Shown: positions 1-12,200 of the stretch, piece by piece
Layout: every line of letters starts with the position of its first letter
Numbering within the stretch: position 1 is the stretch's first letter
Assembly (NCBI GenBank): GCA_038501625.1
Contig: JAZAYU010000261.1
Coordinates: 496,001-560,000, forward strand
Reading direction: 5' to 3'
From: Corbicula japonica
Taxonomy: Eukaryota > Mollusca > Bivalvia > Venerida > Cyrenidae
Length of the DNA: 64,000 bases
Notes under the pieces: model-generated
Told to the model about the DNA's origin: nothing
Databases searched by the model: none
What the model saw: the letters and a program-made list of their open reading frames with translations, nothing else
Translations under genes and position numbers: made by a program

Positions 1-340
1 AATCTAAAAAATATTTTCAAATGCCAAACTAATGTTAACAGTTCTAGCTAAAATTTAATTTTAGTATCTTGCTATGTCTAAACAATGTATAAAATTCCTG
101 TTTCCTTTAAAAAATTAATAAATACCATTACAACTAAGTTTATCTTGATAGAGGACTTTGGAAAATCTTAATTATTTCTCCCTTTAAACAGTGTGTTTTT
201 TATTTAAAAACTCTTTAGGAATAAAGCAACTAATTTCATCCTTTGCAGTAAATGTCACTCTGCCATTAGATTTATCAATTCTAATTTTACCATATAGGTT
301 TTTTTTATAACAATATTCTTCTGTTGAGGAACCATGGTCA

Positions 341-390
341 AAGGGCTGATTCTACAAATTGTTGGTTCAAGTCCAACCCGGGGATCATAA
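341..390 (+). repeat. tRNA-like relic with B box
   Basis: GTTGGTTCAAGTCCAAC at 361-377 forms a perfect 5-bp T stem with a 7-base loop and contains the RNA polymerase III B-box consensus, followed by CCGGGGATCA. A matching 5' acceptor strand and D arm are missing, so it is probably a SINE relic. Confidence 0.35.
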
Positions 391-951
391 TCATATTCTT
401 TTGAGATGTCTTCGATAAAATCATGGCACCAAACCATTAAGTAACAATCAAGCATGACCAATTTAACTTGGAACAGCATATATCAAAATCAGTGTGAAAT
501 AAATAAAGTTTGATCGGAACATAAAAATCTGTTAAGAGAACAGACTATTATGACCTGTATAACACTGGGATAATGCCACTTATTAATGATGTTTACAATG
601 ACCTAGTCTCGCTTGCTTAACGTTTTGCACAGAAATGTATGTAACAGAATCATTTAATTTGCACCAATACAGTTAGTGTGATTTCTACAAATGTTAACAT
701 TGAAAAATATCATTATTTTTGGAAAAGGCACAAGAAGAAATTTCTATTTGTATACTGTATTTTAATTTTTTTTACTCCAAATATTGCAGTATCAATATGC
801 TCATGTACCTTTTCTCAGCAGAAGTGTAACTATTTAACTACCGGTAGAGTAATTATCTAAGCAAGCCAGTCTAGGTTTTTTCCACCAAGATCATGCAGAG
901 TATATACAGACTTTACATATGATGGTGATACAGAAGCTACAGCTGGCTTAC

Positions 952-996
952 CTCCCATTTTGAAAATTTCTGGTCTATCTTCTCAGCCATGAAACT
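952..996 (-). CDS. Anoctamin, 45-bp small exon
   Basis: A 15-codon exon between a textbook acceptor (TTGTTGTTGACTATTGCAG, 1015-997) and donor GTAAGC at 951-946. It reads SFMAEKIDQKFSKWE and is phase 0 at both ends. As I recall them, vertebrate ANO3/ANO4-type proteins follow the HAPWEVL block with a similar FM..ID..I..F..W stretch, which supports both the exon and an ANO3/4-like class. The gene continues past position 1; I found no convincing further exon in 1-951. Confidence 0.7.
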
Positions 997-1278
997 CTGC
1001 AATAGTCAACAACAAACTACATACATGTAACTTCTAATAACAGAGATCTGCTTAGACTGTCAGAAAAGGGAGAAGATATAGGGATAAATTATACAGTTTT
1101 TTAGTTTCTGTTAATAAACATTTAAGGTCCTACAAATTAAGATTGATATTTTAAACTAAATGCACATTATTCGTAATAGTAAAAGGATATTTTATCTTAG
1201 AACAATCTATTTACATAGACAAACAAGGTCCATGTGATCCCTAAAAATGTCCGTACTTCACATGACAAAGTGCTAATT

Positions 1279-1445
1279 TATAGAGTGTAGCTCTAGATCC
1301 ATGCATTCTGATCTGAATCTACACTGTTAATTCTCCATCATGAAATAACCTAATTAATCTTAAAGTGACTACTGTAGATCCTGATCAGACTGCACAGATG
1401 TGCAGGCTGATCTGGATCTAAACTGTTTGCACAGGATAAAAGCAG
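1279..1445. mobile_element. TTAA-type palindromic MITE, diverged
   Basis: Two inverted halves built on AGATCC..CTGATC. and ACTGTTTGCACAGGATAAA. The outer TTAACCC ends are lost. It lies in an anoctamin intron, about 50 bp past the exon 1497-1592 donor. Confidence 0.7.
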
Positions 1446-1496
1446 TATCTATTGAGTAAAAAGTTAATTCAACAAGACAACAGATTAAAACACTAC

Positions 1497-1592
1497 CTGC
1501 TTCATCCTCATCTTCATTTTGAGGATCTCGGCGTATCTGGTGAGCACCTCCCACGGAGCATGAACTTTACAGTAGTGAACCTCCTCATCGCT
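1497..1592 (-). CDS. Anoctamin, dimerisation-domain exon (HAPWEVL motif)
   Basis: A 96-bp exon, phase 0 at both ends, with acceptor GACAG at 1593-1597 and donor GTAGTG. It encodes SDEEVHYCKVHAPWEVLTRY followed by AEILKMKMRMKQ. HAPWEVL..YAE is the most conserved N-terminal signature of the anoctamin family and makes the identification firm. A diverged TTAA-type MITE (1279-1445) ends about 50 bp past the donor. Confidence 0.92.
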
Positions 1593-1908
1593 CTGTCAAA
1601 GTATATTTACAGTTAATATTTCATAACATGGAAGAGAAAATATACATAATTATATTCATAATATAATATTTAAGCACAGCTTACATTTCGTTTTGTGATC
1701 TTTAATAGAGCAAAACCTGTATAAGTATCAAAGAAATATGAAGAAGATAATGTTATTTCACTTAGGGGACCATATGTAACAAGTGCATACTTGGATCATC
1801 CTGTACATCCACACAGTTTGCTCTGGCCCGATCTACACTGTTAGTTTTTTTTTCAATTAATAAATTCAGTTAATAAATTTACATAATCCAATACAGAAGA
1901 CAGACTAC

Positions 1909-2070
1909 CTTGTCATATTCCAGTTTCAGTCCTTCCTCTATCAAGTTTTTCTCAAAGTTTTCCCGAGCCTTTCTTGCTTTTGCCGTGTCTTCATTTTCCT
2001 TCTTTGGGACCTCCCAGGCCAGTACATAGTCTATTCGGCTCACACGATCATCGAAAAGTAAGTTCCTTCC
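1909..2070 (-). CDS. Anoctamin, dimerisation-domain exon
   Basis: A 162-bp exon (54 codons, phase 0 at both ends) between a good acceptor at 2071-2072 and the donor GTAGTC. It encodes GRNLLFDDRVSRIDYVLAWE, a basic/acidic helical stretch, and ARENFEKNLIEEGLKLEYDK. The order of blocks (LFDD...RIDYVL..., then R..FE.NL..EGL.LE) is the hallmark of the cytosolic N-terminal domain of TMEM16 proteins, which are membrane-embedded Ca2+-activated chloride channels or lipid scramblases. The domain mediates homodimer assembly. The transmembrane part lies beyond the left edge, so channel versus scramblase activity cannot be judged here. Confidence 0.9.
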
Positions 2071-2353
2071 CTAAATATAAATCAAATTTGCAATAAAGAT
2101 CTAAGAAAGTGAAAGACTGTATGGTGATGCTTTGAAAATATGAGATTTAATGAAAATGGGAATAATTTTATTGTGAGTACTGTAAAACTATTAAAAGCGA
2201 AAAAAAAAAGTTCTTGCACCAGGTACATGGTAATCTTTTTATGCTACAATCTGTTGAATAATTTACAAGGCAGTTTGTAATTTCATGCAGACTGCGTATG
2301 GTGTTATAACTTATTTTACAACTTTGAGCATTACGGCAGTGTATATTGTGAGA

Positions 2354-2578
2354 CCCTTTACTCCATGGGATATGGCTGTTATCCTATGGGTAAACACTGT
2401 GGATCCAAATCTGCAATCTGATCAGGATCTGCACTATTTCTTTTGATTCATTAAGTTATTTCTGTTCTGACCAAGGAGTGAATAGTGTAGACCAAAATCA
2501 GACACTTTGAATGTGCTGGCTGATCTGGGTTTATACCAGTTGCACACACAATAAAATCCTTACATATGGAGAAAGTGT
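2354..2578. mobile_element. TTAA-type palindromic MITE
   Basis: CTTTACTCCATGGGATATGG at the left and TACATATGGAGAAAGTG at the right. The inner part has TCTGATCAGGATCTGCACTA and an inverted partner. Diverged ends. Confidence 0.75.
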
Positions 2579-2892
2579 TTAAGTATAAAATTTTAACTGT
2601 TAAGATGTTTAACATCAACAAATGAGTGTTTTATTGACTGTCACATAGAATATACATGTAATTACTGTTTTAACACACTGTAACATACAAGATTCAATTG
2701 AATTGAACATTTTGTAATTCAAACATCTGTGTTTCCTTTGTGTTTATACAAATTATGTATATGAGAAACAACATCTGATACAGGTAAACAGTGCAATAGT
2801 ATGCAGATAATATCAGTCTGTGTTCAAACTAAATTTTAGCTTTGTTTTCTCAAAGAAGAAAGGTAAGATCAATGATATTACTTATCAGTTCA

Positions 2893-3128
2893 TTAACCCT
2901 TTCCTCCATATATACGCATTTTTACGCATGTGCGACCAGTGTAGATCCAGATCAGCTTGCACATCCGTGCCGTCTGATCAGGATCTGCACTGGTCGCATT
3001 TTGGCCAGAAATAACCTTACAAATAAAAAAGCAAACAGTGCAGAGCCTGATCAGACGGCACGTATGTTGGCTGATCTGGATCTACACTGTTCGCCCATGC
3101 AATAAAGTTTGGTCTATAGAGGAAAAGC
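2893..3128. mobile_element. TTAA-type palindromic MITE, well preserved
   Basis: Begins TTAACCCTTTCCTCCATATA. The left arm carries GTGTAGATCCAGATCAGC and CTGATCAGGATCTGCACTGG; the right arm repeats both inverted around a central GCCAGAAATAACCTTAC. TTAA plus CCC at the ends is the pattern of piggyBac-superfamily termini. This is one of the best copies for building a consensus. Confidence 0.85.
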
Positions 3129-3162
3129 AGCATTAATCTTGCTTTCATCATCTCTTGCTCTT

Positions 3163-3418
3163 TTAACCCTTAACTTCGTTTATTGTGGGTTTTATTACAT
3201 GTCAGAAAAGTTTAGATTCAGATCAGCTGGCACATTTGTGCCATCTGATCAGGATCTACACAGTTCACTTTTTCGTCAAAAATATAAAAAAATAATGCAA
3301 AAAGTGAACAGTGTATATACTGATCCTGATCAGATGGCACATAGATACTGTCTGATCTGGATCTACACTATTTGCCCATCAATAACAGCCATAATTATCC
3401 AATTGGGTAAAGGGTTAA
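3163..3418. mobile_element. TTAA-type palindromic MITE with both TTAA ends
   Basis: TTAACCCTTAACTTCG at the left and GGTAAAGGGTTAA at the right, so TTAA is intact on both sides (256 bp). Only 35 bp from the previous copy and about 75 bp from the shared exon 3495-3559. Confidence 0.85.
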
Positions 3419-3494
3419 TTAAGTATAATAAATGAATCATTTTCACTTCCGTTACTTAGTGAATAATAACAAACAAGAAATAAGCGGGTTTTAC

Positions 3495-3559
3495 CCTTTT
3501 CTTGACAGCCGGTTGGCCATCTCCTCGAGGATCTGCAGATATACTTCCACCACCATCAT
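3495..3559 (-). CDS. Anoctamin, first shared exon
   Basis: Acceptor (T-rich tract then AAG) at 3560-3561 and donor GTAAAA. The 65-bp exon starts with two bases that complete a codon and ends in phase 0. It encodes DGGGSISADPRGDGQPAVKKR, a low-complexity linker ending in basic residues. Joined to the next exon it reads KKRGRNLLFDD, which flows straight into the conserved start of the anoctamin dimerisation domain. Two TTAA-type MITEs lie just outside it at 2893-3418. Confidence 0.75.
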
Positions 3560-5125
3560 CTTGGAAAAAAAATCATTATTACTTAATCATAGATCTGTAT
3601 AAAAGTAGGTCCTGATGACTTAAAGAAATAATGAGCAGAGGCATTCTGTAAAAGGTAAGTGCAGACAGCTGCTTCAACCTAACAGGACCAATAGTATTAT
3701 AACTTCAGTTTATTTCAACAGTACTTAATCTGTTTATGAACGATAAGAACCCCTTCATACTACCGGTAATACCTGTATTTACATTACAGGAACCTAATCA
3801 TGCACACTGTCAATGAGTGAGTTTATTTTCAAGTAACATATTTTTACTACTCAATATAGTTACATGATAACTGTGGTCAAACTGCACAAGCTGTCAACAG
3901 CATCAATTTTGTCTGAAGCAGCATCAATTTGTCAGTCTGTTCAGGAATAAGGCCAAAATAAGACCTGAATGTTATAATTCCAGATATTGGAAGCTTATTC
4001 CAGCTTTTGTGTAAATTTCCTATATTCAATCATAGAAATGTTGCTTCCAGCAGGATTGTACATTTATATTCAAAATTCATAACATCAATATTTGTGAACT
4101 GCTCAACTGTTACAGTTGCTTTCCTTGGAGAGTAAGACAGGCAGTCCTTAATAATTACTATCAGTGAAAATTTCCGTTTTTTTAAGGTAAATTTCCAGTT
4201 TCATCACAGATATGAAAATATCTCATAATCTGCTTGAAGTGTAAGAGCACACTTTCATAACAAAGCTGGACTTTTCTTAAAAAAAACCCTATTAAATGTT
4301 ATTTCTAATATATTACGCTAGCCATTTAAATCTTGATTAAACAGACAGCGTGGAGTAGTTGAAGTAATGGTTATGAGATTAAGTATTGTTAATCAGTTAA
4401 TAAAGTCAACTTGAAGATGACTCGAGATAACCTATCATACACTTCTTTCAACAGCTGATGACACCTGGGATTTATCAATATCCAAATGAAACGGTTCAAA
4501 TTACTCTATCATTATTATTAACTTTACTCCCTAAGTATTTAAAACCATTTTCAAGATGATGATTAATATACTGGTCATATCCTGCAAAAGGATTAGAAAT
4601 CTCACAAACATACCTTAAGATATGTTTAAAATCATGGTTTATGTACTTTCACCATTTTCAGCAGATAAAAAGAAACTATGTGAGCACTAGTGAAGGTATA
4701 TATCAGGCTATATTAAAGGGATCTTTTTTAAATTTTTACTTTTAAAATTATATTTTTTGTCAAAAACATATAGCAATTTATCTCATATGTGATTATGTTG
4801 TGTATTGAAATCAAATTAGCAGTAGCAAATATACAGCTTAATACAGACACATGCAAAAAAAAGTAAACACCAGACAAAAATTACAATATGTTCCATAATA
4901 GGGAAACATGCATGTGTGTATGTGATAAAATCTCTTAATACTATATATTTTGAAATGATTCTAACAACTGCAAAGAAAGTGCTCTCAAAATGAAGGGTTC
5001 GTAGTACCTAGTCCCTTAATGTGTTGGGATACAAATAGCCCAGGTTAAAAGTTTTAAAAGAACATTCTGTTACACAGAATTGACAACACTTAAAATTACA
5101 ATTAGATCTGTGAGCTAATGCTCAC
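3560..5125. other. Anoctamin intron sequence, nothing recognised
   Basis: AT-rich, no open frame over about 60 codons, no inverted ends seen. Confidence 0.6.
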
Positions 5126-6366
5126 TAGCGATACCCCTGCTTTGAGAAATATGACATCCAAAATGTAATTTGCATTTTTCAATAACTTAGATACGCTTTG
5201 GTTTATGTAATGCACCTATAGAGTAATAAAGATACCCTTTGGATTATAATATATATAGCGCACCTGTATAGTAACTAAAGCTAAAAACAGTTGGTAAACA
5301 GGAAGTAGATAAGCAAGGAGCATAAAATCGCTGTACACCATATAGGACTACAGGATAAAGCAATATGCAAAATATCAGGCTGCTACATGTTGTAGTTGCT
5401 TAGAAAACTGCTACGGAAATTGTGCAAGTATGTCAATTATGTGTAGAAATAAGTATTCGGTAAACAGGAAGTAGATGAGCAAGGAGCATAAAATCGCTTT
5501 ACACCATATGGGACTATGGTATAAAGCAATATGCAAAATATCAGGCTGCTGAATGTTATAGTTGCTTAGAAAACTGCAACGGATTGTGCAAGTTTGTCAT
5601 CTATGTGTAAAATCTAAGTAATCGGTAAACAGGAAGTAGAAGAGCTAGGAGCATAAAATCGCTTTACACCATATGGGACTATGGTATAAAGCAATATGCA
5701 AAATATCAGGCTGCTGAATGTTATAGTTGCTTAGAAAACTGCAACGGATTGTGCAAGTTTGTCATCTATGTGTAAAATCTAAGTAATCGGTAAACAGGAA
5801 GTAGAAGAGCTAGGAGCATAAAATCGCTGTACACCATATAGGACTGTAGGATAAAGCAATATGCAAAATATCAGGCTGCTACATGTTGTTGTTGCTTAGA
5901 AAACTGCGATGGAAATTGTGCAAGTATGTCAATTATGTGTTAAAATGTAAGTATTCGGTAAACAGGAAGTAGATGAGCAAGGAGCATAAAATTGCTTTAC
6001 ATCATATGGGACTATAGTATAAAGCAATATGCAAAATATCAGGCTGCTGAATGTTATAGTTGCTTAGAAAACTGAGACGGAAAATAAAAATGCCCTTTGG
6101 TTGATGTAATGCACCTATATAGTAACAAAATCTAAAAATATGCGACAAACAGGAAGTAGATGAGCAAGGAGCATAAAATCACTTTACACCACATGGGACT
6201 ATAGGATGAAGCAATAAGCAAAGAATCAGTCTGCTGCATGTTATAGTTGCTGAGAAAACTGCGACGGAAATTTTGTTATGGACAGACGGAAACACGGACG
6301 GATGGACGGACGGACGGACAAGGGCAAAACAGTATACACCCCTCTTCTTCCAAGCGGGGGTATAAT
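5126..6366. mobile_element. Pearl-like element with six ~165-bp core repeats and ACGG microsatellite
   Basis: Units starting with GGTAAACAGGAAGTAGA at 5293, 5459, 5624, 5789 and 5957, with a diverged unit at 6144, have periods of 165-187 bp and carry AAAGCAATATGCAAAATATC. They are followed by (ACGG)n with GGAC steps at 6283-6330. The ends read GATACCCCTGCTTTG (left) and the reverse of ATACCCCCGCTTGGAA (right). Core repeats of ~160 bp plus an ACGG microsatellite are the defining layout of bivalve pearl elements, which are thought to be non-autonomous Helitron/Helentron relatives. Confidence 0.8.
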
Positions 6367-6629
6367 AATGATTCACAGTCATGATGAATGGAAAATTACA
6401 CAGCATTTGTAATCATCAGGTCAATCCACTAACATCCTTTGTTCCATCTTTAAACCAGCAGGTATAACTTTACAATTTCATCTCTTTAGTTTTCAATTAA
6501 AACAGCAAACAACACCTATACCAACCAGACCGAAACTACAATCATGTAGACTGTAGAGACCACCTAAACAGACTTGTCAAGATTTTCCAAATTGAATAAA
6601 ACAGAGAATTAAATATTAAACCAACTGAC

Positions 6630-6684
6630 CATCTTCTACTGTCACAGCCATGGAATCATCATCAACAAGCTTTGCAGAATCCAT
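6630..6684 (-). CDS. Anoctamin, alternative first coding exon C
   Basis: ATG at 6684-6682 with an in-frame TAG three codons upstream. It encodes MDSAKLVDDDSMAVTVED plus one base, then a GTCAGT donor. The end is again phase 1, so it joins the same downstream acceptor as exons A and B. Like exon A the peptide is short and acidic. It lies only about 260 bp from the edge of the pearl-like element at 5126-6366. Confidence 0.55.
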
Positions 6685-7408
6685 TTTACACTATAGCAAT
6701 CCAATTTACGAGATATCACAGAATAAACTGCTGTCTTATTCAATCAGTCCTTCACTTTAAATTATCTTCATCGCCTCAGATATGTTTTACAAATCATATG
6801 AACCATAAATTCAACAACTGTGCAAACATGTGTCTCTTAAACACAAATACAGCAGTTACATACTAGCTCAGCTTTCTTCAAGGTAAATTGACATAAAATC
6901 CATCTCAAGTTGCACACAAAATCCACCCACCTATGTCTACATATAAAATCTTTGTGATAAACATTGAATATTTTCCATAATTATTACAACATTCAGTTTA
7001 GTCATATGACAGATTAGTATGTATGAATAGATGCAGGTATGGCCCAGTATAACCAGTATATTTGCATAATAATCATTTAAAACTTGACATGCTTGAATGG
7101 TTTGTTTTCAATACCAGTCAATTTAAATGTGATCGGACGAATATTGTTTTAATGGATTGCAAAATCTTTAAAATATCCCCGAGTGGACTTCACAAAATTG
7201 GTGCACTTAACTTGAGGCTGACAAATCCAAACAGAAATCTTGAGACCTATTTTATAACTAACCATTGACCCCCAAGTTTTGAGACTGGGTTCCAAATTTA
7301 TTACAGGCATTTAAGGGCACTTAAGCCCCTGGTGTATTCTTCAACTAGAGTGTTACATTATGACATACTATTGAAATTTTGAATTCATGAACATGTAATG
7401 AAATTTAC

Positions 7409-7529
7409 CTGAAGGCAACGAGAGCTTATCTAGATCGTCAAAATGTGTCATCTGCTTGTACGATGTTCGTGATCTTGCCGGCCAGTCTTCAAGGGGAGCA
7501 GACCCTCGACCAACCTCGTAGGATGACAT
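7409..7529 (-). CDS. Anoctamin, alternative first coding exon B
   Basis: ATG at 7529-7527 follows an in-frame TAA a few codons upstream, so this is a true start exon and not an internal one. It encodes 40 residues beginning MSSYEVGRGSAPLEDW and containing SYKQMTHFDDLDKLSLPS, plus one base before a GTAAAT donor. The phase 1 end matches the acceptor at 3559. Joined to the four shared exons it gives the first ~163 residues of an anoctamin. It is the longest and most gene-like of the three first exons. Confidence 0.65.
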
Positions 7530-8974
7530 CTTTGTTTATACACTTTATATGTCAATTATTCATGAAGCCGAAGTCTTCATATTTTACACAATTTTACTGT
7601 AAATGATTGATTGATCATATGAAAAACTCTATTTTGATTTCATTGAAGAAATAAATACTTGCATCAACATTATTTATCTTTACCAAAACATCTCAAAAGC
7701 TTTCAATATCATGCAACTTGTAAGCTTTACCGAGACCATAAGCTGTTCGGTTATTTTCTTAATATATGTACATGCAGGGTTTACCTTAATTATCTAGAGT
7801 ATATAAAACTTGACCTATCATGACATACAATATTGTTGTTTTGACGAACTAATTAAATCTTTTAAATTAAACAAAAAGATGCAAAGATAAATCTATTAGC
7901 TCATACTTTTGTCAAATGTGAATCATAATTAGATGAATATTCATTTTATAATTAAAATCTCTGCAAACTATGTAGCTTAAAGGATGTCAGAGCGTACCTT
8001 GTTTATGTATCCTCAATATAAATAAACATAAGTAAAAAATGTGGATGTTCAGTGAACCAACACAAATATCACCTCAAGTGTGTAGTAGTAGTCATATTAA
8101 GAAGTTATTTGATCATATAAATGGTTTCATTGACATATTTTATTTACTGACTTTGGTACACTAAAATTATTGTTAAATGTGTGTTTGAAGATTGACTAAC
8201 AGACTGGAGAGGTAAAATAATGACCACTGACCTTTGACCAATAACCAATCTTGGGAGTTTTATCTTAATACTATCTTTGAGCAGAAGACCTAAATGATCA
8301 CCAAAGTTTTGACATCTGTGTCAAGTGTATTCACCCAGCTTCAAAAATTAAATTCATCTTAAACACTAAGTTCAATGCGAAAATCATGAATCAATCAATA
8401 AATCACCAGTATACTTAAACCCAACTAAATCTGTTTCTGTAACACTTGACTGATCATCGATACTGTCTGCACACAACCATACATGTAGGTAAGCTGACAA
8501 AATCTATATTGAAGACAGCAGACATTGTTGTTCTCTACAGGTAATGCTATCGGTAGGTAATAAAAGGTATTCTTCCCTAGTAATGAAATCAACATCCTCT
8601 GCAAACAGATGTCTATTCATGTGTTTGATTCATGTATTTCTGTGAGAAAATAAAGCTTCTTTTTTCAGTTTTGAGTCAGTTGAACTCTGACCCCAAATCA
8701 ATTCAAATCCTTTTTCTTTAAAATATTCTAATGATTCAAAACCAAACATTACCATTCAACAGATTAAATTATGATTTAAGAGTTAATTCCATTAGCTTTG
8801 AACAACTTCCACCCACATCTGTAATTATTATACTGACCAAGCAAACCAAAAACAGATCAAGTAACATAATCAATCAGCTTTCAATGATTTAAAATTGCAT
8901 TATTGGTACCAACAAGTTTTATAAAAGTATGGTAAATCATTTACATACAGAGCACTTGTCTCCAGTTTTAGTGT
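7530..8974. other. Upstream of first exon B, nothing recognised
   Basis: Must contain the promoter if exon B is used, but no TATA box or CpG-rich stretch stands out. Confidence 0.5.
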
Positions 8975-9216
8975 AATAACCCTTTCCTCCATATATACAC
9001 ATTTTTACACATGTGCAACCAGTGTAGATCCAGCTCAGCTGACAAATCTATGCTGTCTGATCAGGATCTGCACTGGTCACAATTTGGTCAGAAATAACGT
9101 AACAAATCATATAGCGAACAGTTAAGATCCTGATCAGGCAGCACAGATGTGCCGGCTGATCTGGATTAAAACTGTTCACCCATGCAATAAAGGTGTGTCT
9201 ATGGAGGAAAGGGATA
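8975..9216. mobile_element. TTAA-type palindromic MITE
   Basis: AATAACCCTTTCCTCC to GGAGGAAAGGGATAAT: both TTAA sites have one change in the same family layout. In an intron of the longest anoctamin transcript. Confidence 0.8.
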
Positions 9217-12200
9217 ATCCTAAACAAAGGTCTTATTTGGAGAATCTTGGAGATTGACTCAAAACTTGCAAATAGGTTTTGTGATTTCCAAAAGGAACAG
9301 AATAATGTCCCTGTCAAGAAGTATTTTTCTGGACTATCATGAAATCTTTTTAAGAAATAAATTAATTATTATACAGTAGACAACAAACAACAACCTTGGT
9401 GAGAAACATTCCGTAGTGTTGGCAACATCTGATGTAACACAATGGCTAACACACTGACAAACTTGGGCTTCTAAAACTCCAGCATTATACCCAATTTGAA
9501 AGAACAAATCAAATCAAAAGCAAGAAAAATGTGCACAGTAAACCCATTTGTAGATACATGTATCTAGTAAACGTAACTGACAAAATAGAAGAAAAAGAAA
9601 TTTTGACTTTATATAACCATAAATCAACAAAGTTTACACAAAACGGACAAAGTGATTTAACTGCTCACCTGAATGTCAAATACAGTACATGATTTTCAGT
9701 AAAAAACTACCTCCTTATATTGCCAGTATTTCCCAGTCCCATTTTCAGTTGTACATATACATTATTATTTTCATCCTAAATTAAAGACAATCTGTACCAT
9801 TCAGACTATATTTTCAAGTCCCAATTATGCTCCTTGTGGCCAAGTTTTATTGTCCATTATGGCTTATAATGAGTAAGATTTTCTTTGAGCTGACCTGTAG
9901 TTCCTTGACAGACAATATTTGCTAAATTTAAATTTTTATAGAAACATATGTAAAAGACAGCCACAGGTTTATCAGGTGTATCATCTGGCTCAGCAACAAC
10001 ACTTTTTCCTGAATTGCAAATAAGGCTAACACAACAACCAAGAAGAATGTTTAAAGGATGATGGATGATGTATGCAGCCACCTAGTTGACTTTTATTCAA
10101 GCAACAATGATGCAAATGATGAAGGATTATTCATTTACTAACATTTATGTTTATGAAATTAAATTAAACATATAAACAGAAATAAAGATAGACAAAAGAC
10201 TGAACAACAATATGAGAAGCTTTACAAAGTGATATTTTGGCTTTGGTGAGCTCAGGAGAGCAAATTTTATGTCTGCCTACAGACATGAACCTTGAATCAA
10301 ATAAAAAATTAACACTAAACAAAGAAATACATGTACATCCATTACTCAAATATCAAATTTTTACGACAAGTTTTTGAACTATACATCATGCCTTGTCTAA
10401 AGTGACAGTAACAAAAAATTTTAAGCAAAATATATCATCCAAGCAACAGACAAAACAAAATACTGATTACCGAATAGGTTGAAGAAAACAAAAGAAATTA
10501 AGCTTGCTTTAAGCAACGGTGATTGATTTATTCCGCAATCTGGTTATCTGGTTAGCATACAGCAGGAATGTACACATCACAACAATTCACGGGGGTTTCC
10601 ACTGGTGGTATAACAAGGAAACAAGTGCATCTATTTACCGAAGTAAGGATCTGTGAAAACAAGACTTCCGGTTGAGGTGAAATAAGGCTGTTTACTGAGA
10701 CCACCGTTGATATTGCCATCTTCAAATAGAGAACAAGAAACAGACAGTCAGTGAATGATAGAACAATCAACACAAATCAAGCTACAGTCAAGAACGCCTG
10801 AAAACAGATCAACATAAACAAATTACAAATGAAAAGAAAGCTTTTGCTAAGAGCAGAAATGTGCAACAATGAAACAAAGGTTTGCTGCAAAGAAGTGAAC
10901 AGTGCACAAACAAGATCAGCATTCCAATCCAACTGTAAAAATCTTTTCCATTCATAAAATTGTATCTTAGGCAATGTTTACAGTTTCTTCCAAAACTCAT
11001 CAATTCATACTAATTATACAGCAGTGTCAAAACTGTCATACCATATTTGAGTTTAATAATAGCATATAATGTAATTTTGGTATAAATCATACACTGATGG
11101 TGTCATGGAAATCAGATTGCTACTTACACAGGTAAATGAAACAAATAACTATGCCCTACACACACACACACACACACACACTTAAATACATAAATGCATG
11201 CAATGACTTGGAATAATTTTTTTTTTAAATGTGCTGAAACATATAGTGCAATCCTAAATCCATATGAAATAATAAACCAGGAAAGACTAAATCTGTCTTC
11301 CAACAGAACACAAGACCTCGTCAAAGTCTTTCCAGAGTATTTTCTTATCTAAACAGAAGTTAGTGAGTTAATATAAACAGAGACCGTGCAGGGTACAACT
11401 TCAGATCTACAGACAGTTCTTTGGTCTAGGGCACCAACTCTAATGATCAATGAAACAATAAAGTGTCACACAGTCTTGACATACATGAGCTGCATGGATC
11501 AATGTTAAATTCAATTGATTACATCATGCAACATATAGTGTGTTATTTTTATGCATGTATACTATAATTGCTGTTCATAATTCACTTTATGCTATAATGC
11601 AGTATGTGCCGAATGCCCAACCAACCTAAAATCTGGACCAGGCTTTCAGACTGACCCTCAGGTTGCTATGAATGCATGGATAAATATTATTGTTAGGAAT
11701 CAGAGGTTCTGCTAGCCCTGAATCTCAAGGGTCATTTTTATTATTTTAAACGGATTCTGCTAATTAATATCCAAAATATCCCTTACACAGGAAACAATGA
11801 CCCATCAACTAAAATCATAGGGATGAAAATTAGTTGTTTTTTTTTAAATGTCAAATGGTTAAATGGAACACCTAGATATATTGTACAAAAAAAACATTAC
11901 CTGAAATTTTAATATGCACAAAATTTTGTTCTTACAATCCCACCCCACCCCTCTGCTGTGGTTCCACTGACAAGGGGTTAAGCATTCTGGCACACACTAG
12001 ACATGCTCGTGACTACACAATACATGGAGGGTTGCTGGCACTACCTGGTTTCTCTGCATTCACCTTCTTCACTGTTGCATGAACACAGAATACAGTTTAC
12101 TTTGTACCATTTCTTACAGGAAAATCTAAACACTATTTCAATACTTCTTTACAATTCTTTTAGATGTTAAGTTTATTATATAATTTAATGCTACTCAATT

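Noticed and set aside
2820..3435. Open frames with 'CRSRSACTSVPSDQDLH' type peptides, also near 9048, 13477, 14295 and 40732
   Set aside because: These are translations of the TTAA-type palindromic MITE, not genes.
5293..6160. Regularly spaced repeats that might suggest a CRISPR array
   Set aside because: Whole 165-bp units repeat, without unique spacers, in a eukaryotic transposon with an ACGG microsatellite.
10552..10773. A fourth anoctamin first exon (MAISTVVS)
   Set aside because: Its possible donors end in phase 0, which does not fit the phase needed by the shared exon.
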